From the NCBI GenBank assembly GCA_039024315.1, contig JBCCQN010000182.1, positions 1 to 16,832 on the forward strand: a DNA stretch of 16,832 nt, in the 5' to 3' direction. The notes below the pieces were generated by a model. It worked only from the letters and a program-made list of their open reading frames with translations, had not been told where the DNA came from and did no database searches. Position 1 is the first letter of the stretch. Each line of letters begins with the position of its first letter. The position numbers were made by a program, and so were the translations under genes. This DNA comes from JBCAWW01 sp039024315. GTDB lineage: Bacteria > Bacteroidota > Bacteroidia > J057. Positions 1 to 8,147 of the stretch are shown in pieces.

Positions 1-846
1 CCAGAGCCAGATTCAAGTTCTATCGTAGGGCTGCACAAATTTATTTTTTCTCAAAGTTGTGCCGTGCCAGGTTGTCATGACGGGGCCTTTGAACCCGACT
101 TCCGGACAGTGCAATCGACCTATTCGACTTTGGTATTCCAACCAGTAGTCAAAAATACAACTGGCGGAGACTACGAATTTCGCGTTGTACCAAAGCAGCC
201 AGATGCTTCTTGGCTCTACTATCGGGTGACCACTGAGGACCAACTATTAGGCAGAATGCCACTCTATGACAACCCCTTGACCGAAGGCCAAACCAAAGCC
301 ATCAGACAATGGATTGAAAAGGGAGCGCCCGATATGTTTGGCAACGAATCCAATCAGCCCAATCGCCAACCTACTTTTAGTGGCGTCGCTGCTTTCGTAG
401 ACTTTAATGGGTTTGAATTTCGGGTGGACACAATTCGCGGCGATGAACCTTATTACCCCTTTGCGGCTCTACCCAATCAAGATTTGACCATTTATTTGGC
501 CTTAGAGGACGACAGCACTAGTATCGGCATGTTACAAAGTACCTCCTTGACTTTTACCGGAGAACTCGATGCTTATGACACAGGGGTAAAAATAGATGCG
601 GTTTACAATCCTAATCCCAAATTAGTGCCAGATTTTTATGGTCCGGGGCAGGATGAGCTCTTTTATTGGTCCGTTACGGTCAATACCGCCAATGTGCCCA
701 CGGGAGAACTAGAGCCCGGAGCTCCAGACATTTCCCTGTTTCGATTAGAAACTGCTGATGGAGACCATGCAGAGTCATTTTTGTTTCCGCGTGCCTCACA
801 ACCGATTGAGTTTAAGTTTTATATGTCCTTTTTCCTCGTACCATGA
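1..846 (+). CDS. C-terminal part of a cytochrome c-like domain protein (5' end outside window)
   Basis: The reading frame is open from the first base, so this is the 3' part of a longer gene; the GTG at 64 is probably internal. The N-terminal visible stretch reads SCAVPGCHDG, a CX4CH haem-attachment-like motif. It is followed about 60 residues later by RMPLYDNPLTEGQTKAIRQW, where the MP could supply an axial methionine and the helix resembles the last helix of class I cytochromes c. This is known architecture for secreted Bacteroidota and planctomycete cytochrome c-like domains, although CXXCH is the usual spacing. The remaining roughly 170 residues look like a beta-rich extracellular domain that I do not recognise. 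Its stop overlaps the start of the next gene (ATGA, 843-846), which suggests translational coupling. An electron-transfer or haem-binding role is plausible but unproven. Confidence 0.75.
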   Translation, partial: PEPDSSSIVGLHKFIFSQSCAVPGCHDGAFEPDFRTVQSTYSTLVFQPVVKNTTGGDYEFRVVPKQPDASWLYYRVTTEDQLLGRMPLYDNPLTEGQTKAIRQWIEKGAPDMFGNESNQPNRQPTFSGVAAFVDFNGFEFRVDTIRGDEPYYPFAALPNQDLTIYLALEDDSTSIGMLQSTSLTFTGELDAYDTGVKIDAVYNPNPKLVPDFYGPGQDELFYWSVTVNTANVPTGELEPGAPDISLFRLETADGDHAESFLFPRASQPIEFKFYMSFFLVP

Positions 847-1301
847 TGCGTAATTATCAAATCTTTTTCTTGAGTTTCGCTGCGCTAACGATAAGTGCTA
901 TGCTCTCGAGCTGCAAAGGCGATGCGATTATTATTCCTGCGATACCTGAAATCGAACTTTTAGACGTAAGCCCTATAGCAGTTCAGGCTTTTAAGGACAG
1001 CATTGTTTTTCGCATCCAATACACTGATGGGGATGGGGATTTGGGAACCAATGACGATACACAACGCAATGTATTTTTGCTAGACGATCGCATCGCTGCT
1101 ACCCATAGTTTTCGCCTTCAGCAGATAGCGCCTGATGGGGCCGATATCGCTGTTCGCGGAACGTTTAGTCTTAGCCTTCCGAACACGATTATCACGGATG
1201 GTTCGGCTCAGCAAGAAGCCAGTTTTACCCTATACGTAGTGGATCAAGCAGGCAACGAATCCAATAGAGTTACTAGCCCCAAAATTCTGGTGAGCAAATA
1301 A
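843..1301 (+). CDS. Small hypothetical lipoprotein
   Basis: A 152-residue protein. The N-terminal hydrophobic segment ends in a lipobox-like LSSC at about residues 21-24, so it is probably exported and lipid-anchored. The mature part is a single beta-rich domain with the acidic run YTDGDGDLGTND at about residues 60-71. That motif recurs in Bacteroidota surface lipoproteins and could bind calcium, but I know of no defined function. The ATG overlaps the stop of the preceding cytochrome-like gene by 4 bases, so the two are probably translated together and may act together at the cell envelope. Reading both as one surface complex is inference. Confidence 0.8.
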   Translation: MMRNYQIFFLSFAALTISAMLSSCKGDAIIIPAIPEIELLDVSPIAVQAFKDSIVFRIQYTDGDGDLGTNDDTQRNVFLLDDRIAATHSFRLQQIAPDGADIAVRGTFSLSLPNTIITDGSAQQEASFTLYVVDQAGNESNRVTSPKILVSK

Positions 1302-1345
1302 TCTGGAGGTTCTCTCATGCTTCTGTTTTGTATTTGTGAAATAAT

Positions 1346-1367
1346 CCAAAACTCTTTTGGGATTTTT
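1346..1367 (+). terminator. Possible weak hairpin terminator after the lipoprotein gene
   Basis: CCAAAA-CTC-TTTTGG forms a perfect 6-bp stem with a 3-base loop, followed by GATTTTT. It lies between the lipoprotein stop and the start of the next gene. The stem is AT-rich and the T-run is short, so it could equally be a leader hairpin of the downstream gene. Confidence 0.35.
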
Positions 1368-1377
1368 GGGTTAGTAA

Positions 1378-2349
1378 ATGAAAACAGAAGATACATATAT
1401 GGAATATCATATACGATCATGGACTAAGCCATTTTTGCAGTTTGCCGCTGCTTATCACATTTTGTGGGGCTTATTTTTGATCGTCAGACCCAACCTCTTG
1501 CTGCAGTGGGCCAATCTCCCGCTCCCTCAGTATCCAATTTTGGTACAAGGGATCGGGGGCGTTGTCCTCGTATTTGGTGTGGCATACACCATCGCAGCTA
1601 AAGATGTGATGCGTCATTGGCTAGCTGTCTTTATGGCATTTTTGTTAAAAAGCGGCGCCCTTGTGGGGACCTTAGTTTATTACTTCATTGGAGTTCTAGG
1701 TTCTCAATTTGTTTGGTTCTCCTTTGTCAACGACCTCTTGTGGTTGCCCATGTTAGGCTGGATTTTGCACCAAGTCTTTTTGCAACATGAAACCCACCAA
1801 TACTTTCTGGATCGCCGCAAGATGCGGGTTGTGGGTGGTTTGTTGGAGTCCTTTGATGACCAATATGGGACTCAGCTCAGTACCTTAGCTCAGCATCGGC
1901 CTACTCTATTGGTTTTCATGCGCCACTTTGGCTGTACCTTTTGCCGCGAAGCGATGGAAGATCTGGGCCGCAATCGCTCTCATATCGAGTCCGAAGGAAC
2001 TCGCATTTGTATCGTCCATATGTCCCCGCCAGATCGCGCGAATGATTTTTTTGCCAAGTATGGGCTAGAAGATGTTTCCCGTATTTCTGACCCAGAAAAA
2101 AAGTTGTATCAGGCCTTTGGCTTACCAAGGGGTGATTTCAAACAAATGTTTGGCTGGAAATCTTGGCTGCGAGGTTTTTTTGCAGGGGTGGTCAAAGGGC
2201 ATTGGATAGGCCGCCAAGAAGGAGATGGCTGGCAAATGCCGGGAGCATTTTTGCTATATAAAGATGAGATTGTGCAGAGTTTTCGCCATCAAACTGCTAG
2301 CGACAGACCGGATTATGTCTCTCTGGCTCAGTGCGAAGTTTGCGTCTAA
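1378..2349 (+). CDS. Membrane-anchored SelL/PRXL2-like redox protein (thioredoxin fold)
   Basis: A 323-residue protein with two parts. Residues about 18-130 contain four hydrophobic segments (roughly 18-36, 55-73, 80-104 and 110-130). The C-terminal half from about 150 is a thioredoxin-like domain with the motif FGCTFCREAMEDL (C186, C189), followed by a pattern resembling AhpC/TSA-related SelL and PRXL2 (FAM213) proteins. In SelL the equivalent pair is UxxU; here it is CxxC. The family is thought to act in thiol or peroxide redox chemistry; here the domain would be tethered to the membrane, with its side uncertain. A second CxxC (CEVC, 319-322) sits at the extreme C-terminus. The start is ambiguous: ATG at 1378 or ATG at 1399, the latter with AGAAG upstream. 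The stop overlaps the stop of the convergent kinase gene by 4 bases. Confidence 0.8.
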   Translation: MKTEDTYMEYHIRSWTKPFLQFAAAYHILWGLFLIVRPNLLLQWANLPLPQYPILVQGIGGVVLVFGVAYTIAAKDVMRHWLAVFMAFLLKSGALVGTLVYYFIGVLGSQFVWFSFVNDLLWLPMLGWILHQVFLQHETHQYFLDRRKMRVVGGLLESFDDQYGTQLSTLAQHRPTLLVFMRHFGCTFCREAMEDLGRNRSHIESEGTRICIVHMSPPDRANDFFAKYGLEDVSRISDPEKKLYQAFGLPRGDFKQMFGWKSWLRGFFAGVVKGHWIGRQEGDGWQMPGAFLLYKDEIVQSFRHQTASDRPDYVSLAQCEVCV

Positions 2350-5300
2350 GCGCTTTCTACACTTTCTTCTTTGGGAATAGAGAAAATGACCTGAGTCCCC
2401 TCTTCTGGTTTTGATTCTAGCCAAATCTGTCCCCCTTGCTTTTCAACGATACGTTTACACATTGCTAAACCAAGGCCGCTCCCTGGAAACTCCTCGGTAT
2501 GCAAACGTTGGAAGATCTGAAATATCTGGTGCTGGTATTCCTCTGGAATTCCAATGCCATTATCACCAATTGCCATAATCCAGAAGCCCGGACTGTCTTT
2601 AATTTCGATTTTGATTTCGGGCTTATCAGAGTAGTTAAATTTTATCCCGTTTTCAATAAGGTTTCGAAATAACAGTTCCCATTCAGCCTCTACTCCCCTT
2701 AGCGTAGGTAATGTAGGAGAAATCACCTTTGCATTGCGCTCTTTTAACCAACCTTCAAGGGTAGTAAGCACATTATCCAAAACTAGGTTTAAGTCCAATG
2801 GCTCTTGACTACCTTCTCTGGTACCAAGCTCAGAATAATGTAACAGATTATTGATCATCTCATAAAGCCTTTTCGAGCTTCTAACTGCAAAGGAGATGTA
2901 TTCATCCGCCTGATTATCTAAGCGGGATTTATAACGACGTTCTAGCAGCTGTAAATAGTTTACGATGGTCCTCAGGGGCGTTTTGAGATCATGAGAAGCA
3001 ACATAGGCAAATTGCTTCAAATCATGATTTGCTTGCGCCAATTCGCCAACTTTGTTGCTCAGCTCGATCGTTTTTTCACTTACCCGTTTTTCAAGTAAGA
3101 CTTTTTGCTGGCGAGTTTGGACAAACTGGTTGAGTAATACCCCCAGAGACAGCACTAGTAATATCATGCTCACAATAAACCAGAAGGATCTATAAAATGG
3201 AGGTTCTATGCGAAAGGAATAGGTAGCGGGCACTTCGCTTTCTATACCATTACGATCAAGGGCAACTACCTCAAAGGTGTAAGTACCATTGGACAAATTG
3301 GCAAAAGGAATACGCGTTTCTTTGGTTTCCTGCCAACCATCGCCAGCACCGATGAGTCGATACTTAAACTTAAGTTCTCCGGGGTAGCGAAAGCCCAGCC
3401 CAGTGAACCGTAATTCGATATTGTTACTATCTGCCGGAAAAATATGTTCCTCTTCCTGTATGGAAACAGAACGACCATTGGCGAGTACCTCCGTAATATA
3501 AACTGGTGCAGCAAGTGCATTAGGGAACTCATAATAAGGCTCCATGATGGTAACCCCCTCTTTAGTACGTATCAACAGATGTTGATCATAACGTAAAATT
3601 TGCTGTACCCAATTGCCGGCCAGTCCATCTTTGTGGTCTAACCAGCGAAGTTTAATCTTTCCATTTACTGAGTCAAGGCTGATCCAGCCCATGCCGTTTT
3701 GGGTACCGACCCAAGCTAAATCTTTGAACTTATCCACGCATATAGAATTGCAAACTTCATTGCGCATGCCAGAGGAACTATTGAGGATAAAGGATTCTCG
3801 TTTAGGGTGTTGAATCATCAGCCCACTTCCGTTGGTGGCAAACCACAGGGTGCTATCATCGCAGGCCGCCAGATCATTGACGCCAGAACGGAAGATTTCT
3901 GAAGTTGGGTGGAGAGGGCGGTCTTTATCTCCTTCCACGATATTCATACCACTCATCCAGGCCAAAAGGACATTGTCCCGATAATCTTCAGCCACAGCTT
4001 TGAGTCCCGGTGCATAAACAGGTTTCCATTTAGGGGGGGTCCGGAGAAAGTTTTCCAAGCTGGCTTTATGCCCTACAACTGCCTCCGTACCCACATATAT
4101 ATCGCCATTACTCAACTGATGCAGACTGATAGGAGCGTTCTCCAAAGGAATAAGTGCTAACTGATCCTGCTTGAAGTACCAGAGCTTTTGTTCTGTGGCA
4201 ATCAAGAGTCCTCCTTCTCTGAGGCAAAGGATATGCTTGATTTTGGCATTGCGCTCTAGTTTTACGCCAATCTTATAGGTACTAAACTCGTTGCGGGAGC
4301 TCTTTAAGCTCTTGAGACTCGGCATCTGCAGCAGTTGGCCATCTTCCCAAGCAAACCAAAGGCTATTTTCATTGTCAATCCCAATATCGACCAACTTTGC
4401 TTCATGCTCTTGTTGGATAGCCTTTAACTCCTTATGCTCAACCAAATTGTAGCGATAGAGCCTTTTGGCCCCTGCCGTAAACAACCAAACTCCATTTTCA
4501 TCAGTGGTGATCCAAAGATTGCCTTCCCGATCTTCAAAAAGATGCCATATACTTTCGCCGCCTAAGAGGCAGTCTATTTCTCGATAGACCTCTCCCTCGG
4601 CAGCAAGCCAAAGCACTCCACCATCCTCTAGGGCAATCCAAATATCTCCTTTTTCATCCCTCTTGATATCACGGGCAGCCCCCCAACGTGAAAAATTTGA
4701 GGCGGGGACAATCAAGCGTTGGGAACCATCAGATCTGATCTCTACCAATCCTTGTTTGCATGGGGAAAGATAGGTACTAGGCCCCACAGAGACTAAAAGG
4801 GGAATTTGGACCGCTTTGAAGCCTTCGTATTCAAAGGCCAATCGTTTTTTAACCGTCAAATCTGCGCCAATTCCTACTAGGATATTCGCATCTGCCAACC
4901 AAAAAATACCCGCCTCTTTGGCCACTAACTGAGCGTTCGGCTGCAGGCCATAGGTTTGAAGACGCTTACTCTTTAATACCGTGTCAGCATGAATCAAAGC
5001 CAGTGTGCTACGACTAGTCAAGAGGTAGTGATCATCCCTTACTTGATAAATAGAGCTTATTGGTTTAGGACCTATTCGTTTGAGAGAGTCTAAGCTCACG
5101 ACTTGCTCCTTTACCTTCCGGCTGAGTCCATTTTGGCTTAGCATCCATATACGCCCCTGTCGATCAGCAAATAGCTTTCGCACATCATTATGACTCAGAC
5201 CTTGGCTGGTAGTAGTTACTTTTGCTTGATATCCATCGTATTGGCACACCCCCGCTTGCGTAGCAAACCACATATAGCCCTGAGGGTCCTGCATCGCCCA

Positions 5301-5432
5301 ATATACCCGCTCACTCGGTAGTCCCTCCTCCATTCCATAATGGTATAGAGGCTGAGAGTCTCCCTGAGCCCAAATAAATGAGGTCAAAAGGAGTAAAACT
5401 CCAAGAAGGGGATGAGTAAGCGAGAGTTTCAT
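2346..5432 (-). CDS. Two-component propeller sensor histidine kinase
   Basis: A 1028-residue membrane sensor kinase. An N-terminal signal segment of about 23 residues ends in WAQG. It is followed by a long periplasmic beta-propeller with repeated WF/IW-type blades (GYMWFATQAG, GRIWMLSQNG, GNLWITTDENG) to about residue 650, a Y_Y_Y domain (about 670-742) and one transmembrane helix (about 748-770). A short coiled coil then leads to a HisKA domain with phospho-acceptor H814 in SHDLKTPLR and a HATPase_c domain: N-box N928, G1 GDNGIGIP about 955-962, G2 GSGLGLAM about 983-990. Unlike classical hybrid propeller kinases it ends there, with no receiver or HTH domain, so it needs a separate response regulator, which is not visible here. 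The ligand is unknown. I chose ATG at 5432 (MKLSLTH), 2 bases after the helicase stop, over a TTG at 5456. Confidence 0.9.
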   Translation of the reverse strand: MKLSLTHPLLGVLLLLTSFIWAQGDSQPLYHYGMEEGLPSERVYWAMQDPQGYMWFATQAGVCQYDGYQAKVTTTSQGLSHNDVRKLFADRQGRIWMLSQNGLSRKVKEQVVSLDSLKRIGPKPISSIYQVRDDHYLLTSRSTLALIHADTVLKSKRLQTYGLQPNAQLVAKEAGIFWLADANILVGIGADLTVKKRLAFEYEGFKAVQIPLLVSVGPSTYLSPCKQGLVEIRSDGSQRLIVPASNFSRWGAARDIKRDEKGDIWIALEDGGVLWLAAEGEVYREIDCLLGGESIWHLFEDREGNLWITTDENGVWLFTAGAKRLYRYNLVEHKELKAIQQEHEAKLVDIGIDNENSLWFAWEDGQLLQMPSLKSLKSSRNEFSTYKIGVKLERNAKIKHILCLREGGLLIATEQKLWYFKQDQLALIPLENAPISLHQLSNGDIYVGTEAVVGHKASLENFLRTPPKWKPVYAPGLKAVAEDYRDNVLLAWMSGMNIVEGDKDRPLHPTSEIFRSGVNDLAACDDSTLWFATNGSGLMIQHPKRESFILNSSSGMRNEVCNSICVDKFKDLAWVGTQNGMGWISLDSVNGKIKLRWLDHKDGLAGNWVQQILRYDQHLLIRTKEGVTIMEPYYEFPNALAAPVYITEVLANGRSVSIQEEEHIFPADSNNIELRFTGLGFRYPGELKFKYRLIGAGDGWQETKETRIPFANLSNGTYTFEVVALDRNGIESEVPATYSFRIEPPFYRSFWFIVSMILLVLSLGVLLNQFVQTRQQKVLLEKRVSEKTIELSNKVGELAQANHDLKQFAYVASHDLKTPLRTIVNYLQLLERRYKSRLDNQADEYISFAVRSSKRLYEMINNLLHYSELGTREGSQEPLDLNLVLDNVLTTLEGWLKERNAKVISPTLPTLRGVEAEWELLFRNLIENGIKFNYSDKPEIKIEIKDSPGFWIMAIGDNGIGIPEEYQHQIFQIFQRLHTEEFPGSGLGLAMCKRIVEKQGGQIWLESKPEEGTQVIFSIPKEESVESA

Positions 5433-5434
5433 GA

Positions 5435-6931
5435 TTATTCGCCGAGAAAGGGGCAATTGATTAAAAAGAGCCTAGACTCAGCCCGAGTCAAGACGGTGTA
5501 AGTCCATCGGATATACGCCTGTAAGTTTTGTCCGTAGTCAGGTTCAAAGCCCACAATTACATTTTCCCATTGCCCACCTTGGGATTTATGGCCCGTTATG
5601 GCATAACCATATTTTACTTGGAGGGCATTGATATAAGGGTCTTTAGCGAGAAGTTTTTTGGCTTCGGTTTGCGTCAAACCAAAATATTCTTCCCGTCGCT
5701 TTTGGGTAACAAAATATAGTTTATCGCTACCTACTTGTGCTTGTTTATCGACGAGCAAGTCTAAAATCAGCTTACATTCTACGAGGAGATATTCACCTTT
5801 TTTATCGATGAATTCAATTTCTGCGTCAATCCACTTGAGCCCATAACGCTCCTCATAACTTTCATTGTAGACCGTGCGAACGGTTCCCATTTCTCCGTTG
5901 GCGATAAAAGGCAGTTTTTTGGGGTCCCCCCAAGCATAATTATTTTTGACTACCATCAAAAGATCAGAGGGTACTAGCAATTCTTCGGTCCCCAAAAGTT
6001 GGTGTCGAATTGCTTGATTGACACGAGTGGCCTGCCAATTGGAATAAGTCAAAAATACGACTCGCTCCAAGTTACCTTCTTGATAATAGCCCAAATAGGT
6101 TTCAAGGGCTTCATAGGATTGCTCCAAGACTTGTACGTCACGACCAATTTCCAGTACCAGATTTTGTGGCTCCTCCTTAAGATAAGCGTCTCGTACCAAC
6201 ACAGCATTGTCAAGCACTCCCGAATCGACGAGCTGCCGCTTGACTTCTTGTAAATGAGCGTGATAGACAGTCAGATCTCCTTTGTACTGAATCTCTGAGG
6301 GGTCTAGAGCCGGAGATTTATTGTAACCAATCGGTGGTAACTGCACTGGATCGCCAACGAGAATTAATTTCCGGTCGGGATTAGATTGAAAAACGTAAGC
6401 AAGTAAATCTGTCAAAAGGCAAACATTGCTCCCATCGCCTGTATCATCCCCAATCATAGAAGCTTCATCTACTAGGTAAACAGTCTTACTGTCTTGCTTA
6501 TTGGGTTTTAGTTGGAAATTGACCTGTCCAAAAGCATTTTCTTTGGGGCTATAGATGTGATGATGGATGGTGTAGGCGAGCCTTTTGGTCCTTTTGGTGA
6601 TCACCTTGGCAGCTCTACCCGTTGGGGCAAGTAATATTACCTCATAACCTTCTTTACGCAGAATGCGAGTAAAAATATTGATCATGAAGGTCTTACCAGT
6701 ACCAGCCGAACCTGTTAGCAACAGGGTCGAACGTTCCTCGTTAGCGCGATAGAACCGGTAAAAGGTTTCCAGAGCGTCTGTTTGACCATCGGTCAGACTA
6801 ATGGAGTCCCCACCCAGTAAATCCGCTAAAAACTGTGCTCTAATGGGGTCAAGCAAGGTTGTATCTTCTGCAATTATTCGCTGAACGAATATATCAAAAG
6901 AAATGTTCTTTCTCCCAATTGAAAAAACCAA
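5435..6931 (-). CDS. RecD-like ATP-dependent DNA helicase (AAA / UvrD_C_2)
   Basis: A superfamily 1B-type helicase of 498 residues. Visible motifs in order are Walker A TGSAGTGKT (K80), LAPTGRAAKV (101-110), Walker B VDEAS (154-158), motif III GDPVQLPP (193-200), FLTYSNWQATRVN (about 293-305) and the UvrD_C_2 block YAITGHKSQGGQWE (443-456) with TYTVLTRAE (477-485). It matches the short RecD-like ATPases common in Bacteroidota. It lacks the long N-terminal region of true RecD2, and no recB or recC is nearby, so a role in DNA repair or processing is inferred from family only. No ATG exists near the N-terminus; TTG at 6931 is the first available start and TTG at the TTLLDP stretch is an alternative. 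The stop is 2 bases from the kinase start, so the two are probably co-transcribed. Confidence 0.88.
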   Translation of the reverse strand: MVFSIGRKNISFDIFVQRIIAEDTTLLDPIRAQFLADLLGGDSISLTDGQTDALETFYRFYRANEERSTLLLTGSAGTGKTFMINIFTRILRKEGYEVILLAPTGRAAKVITKRTKRLAYTIHHHIYSPKENAFGQVNFQLKPNKQDSKTVYLVDEASMIGDDTGDGSNVCLLTDLLAYVFQSNPDRKLILVGDPVQLPPIGYNKSPALDPSEIQYKGDLTVYHAHLQEVKRQLVDSGVLDNAVLVRDAYLKEEPQNLVLEIGRDVQVLEQSYEALETYLGYYQEGNLERVVFLTYSNWQATRVNQAIRHQLLGTEELLVPSDLLMVVKNNYAWGDPKKLPFIANGEMGTVRTVYNESYEERYGLKWIDAEIEFIDKKGEYLLVECKLILDLLVDKQAQVGSDKLYFVTQKRREEYFGLTQTEAKKLLAKDPYINALQVKYGYAITGHKSQGGQWENVIVGFEPDYGQNLQAYIRWTYTVLTRAESRLFLINCPFLGE

Positions 6932-6989
6932 TGAGGTAAGAAAGTCAGTAAAATGGAGGAAATATTACCTTGAAAAACAGGGGCTTTGC

Positions 6990-7292
6990 CTAAGCAGCGG
7001 GTACTCTCACCTCTTTGATCTGGTAATAAAAACCATCATTTACTTCGAAGTAGTAGATGCCTGCTTTGACGTCTTGGACGGTGTATTCTAGCGAGGCTTC
7101 TCCTATTTCTTGCTGAGAGTCAGACTCCAAAATAAGCTGACCACAAGAGTCTAAGACACGAATCGTAGTTTCATTGATTTGGAAGGGAGACAGCTCCACC
7201 CTAAATACTTCTTCAGTATGGGTCGGTCGGAGTACAAAGCCAATAGTAGGTCGAAAGTCGCGTAGGGAAAAACTTCGTTTACTGATGTGCAT
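6990..7292 (-). CDS. Small hypothetical protein resembling a T9SS C-terminal beta-sandwich
   Basis: A 100-residue protein starting at a clear ATG. The pattern TTIRVLDSCGQLILE...LEYTVQDVKAGIYYFEVNDG...KEVRV is the strand arrangement of type IX secretion C-terminal or Ig-like domains: an iRVlDxxGqli strand, an AGiYyfev strand and a final basic-valine strand. However, the protein has no signal peptide and no upstream passenger domain, so it is unlikely to be a secreted T9SS cargo as it stands. It may be a free-standing cytoplasmic domain or a remnant of a larger gene. It lies 58 bases upstream of the helicase on the same strand. Confidence 0.6.
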   Translation of the reverse strand: MHISKRSFSLRDFRPTIGFVLRPTHTEEVFRVELSPFQINETTIRVLDSCGQLILESDSQQEIGEASLEYTVQDVKAGIYYFEVNDGFYYQIKEVRVPAA

Positions 7293-7452
7293 GAACTAAT
7301 CGGTATGGCAGTGAGTTTGGTTTGGTGTATGTTAGATAATTATTCTTCTTGACAAAAAACCCTTCTCACGACTAAACGGTTGGTATTGGCGGATAATTGG
7401 TCAATGAAAAGGATTTATTGCTTTTTCGTAATACACAAATGTTGTGCCTGAT
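7293..7452. other. Divergent intergenic region
   Basis: About 160 bases separate the - strand small beta-sandwich gene from the + strand flavoprotein gene, so promoters for both must lie here. A TTGACA at about 7350 on the + strand is the only -35-like element I see, without a convincing partner. No RNA gene or strong palindrome is evident. Confidence 0.4.
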
Positions 7453-8058
7453 ATGAGTAGCATTTTTGCTAAAACTGATTCCTTAGCTGATTTTCATCAA
7501 AAATGTTGGGATCAGCTCCTGCGCGCCTCGGTTGACAAAAAACATCCTATGCGGGAAATTACAATGGCTACGCTAAAGCTAGATGGCTCAGTAGATCAGC
7601 GTATGGTTGTGTTACGGCTAGCCGAACGCTCATCCCTAAGTATCAATACCTACACTGACTTACGAGCCCAAAAAGTTGCCCAGATTAAGGTCCATCCTCA
7701 GCTTCATTACCTCGCTTGGCATCCCAAACAACGTTTACAACTTCGGCTAAAGTGTGAGGCCCAGTTGCATAGCAATGACGAGATTTCGCGTTCTGCATGG
7801 CAGAAACTAAGCTACTTTGCCCGCACTCTTTACAGTGCTCATGCGTCGCCCGGCCAAATCGTTCCTAACCTAGCATCTGCCAATGCCCCCTATCAGCATC
7901 CTGAAGGAATAGACTCTAATCTTTGGTACAAAAACTTTGTTCTCATAAAGGCAAAGATCTTAGAGATGGAGGCGCTCGCCTTGGGAAGAGAAAGGCAATT
8001 GAGGGCTCGGTTTACCTATGAAGCCGGCCAAGTACAGGCAAACTGGCTAATCCCCTAG
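7453..8058 (+). CDS. Pyridoxamine 5'-phosphate oxidase-like FMN-binding protein
   Basis: A 201-residue split-barrel flavoprotein of the PNPOx-like family. The FMN-contact pattern RMVVLR (residues 50-55) is followed by TYTDLRAQKVAQI (66-78, equivalent to the usual S-R-K-x-x-Q-I segment), LAWHPKQRLQLRLKCEA (87-103) and the late WQKL...SPG (116-134) block, all in family order. True PdxH proteins carry a conserved substrate-binding C-terminal RxH motif that I do not see, so this is more likely a general PNPOx-like oxidoreductase than a proven vitamin B6 enzyme. I chose ATG at 7453; GTG at 7444 would add three residues. The gene stands alone on its strand and ends at a shared hairpin terminator. 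Confidence 0.85.
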   Translation: MSSIFAKTDSLADFHQKCWDQLLRASVDKKHPMREITMATLKLDGSVDQRMVVLRLAERSSLSINTYTDLRAQKVAQIKVHPQLHYLAWHPKQRLQLRLKCEAQLHSNDEISRSAWQKLSYFARTLYSAHASPGQIVPNLASANAPYQHPEGIDSNLWYKNFVLIKAKILEMEALALGRERQLRARFTYEAGQVQANWLIP

Positions 8059-8065
8059 CCCCAAA

Positions 8066-8098
8066 AAGGAAGTGCCTTCCTCAACTGAGAAAGGCACT
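8066..8098. terminator. Bidirectional hairpin terminator between convergent genes
   Basis: AGTGCCTT (8071-8078) pairs perfectly with AAGGCACT (8091-8098); the interior CTC/GAG can extend the stem past one mismatch. On the - strand the stem is followed by TCCTTTTT, giving a U-tract suited to terminating the repeat-protein gene. On the + strand it lies 12 bases past the flavoprotein stop. Confidence 0.8.
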
Positions 8099-8147
8099 AA
8101 ACACACCACCAAAAGACAATTCTTAAATATATTTTTCGAGTCGCTGC

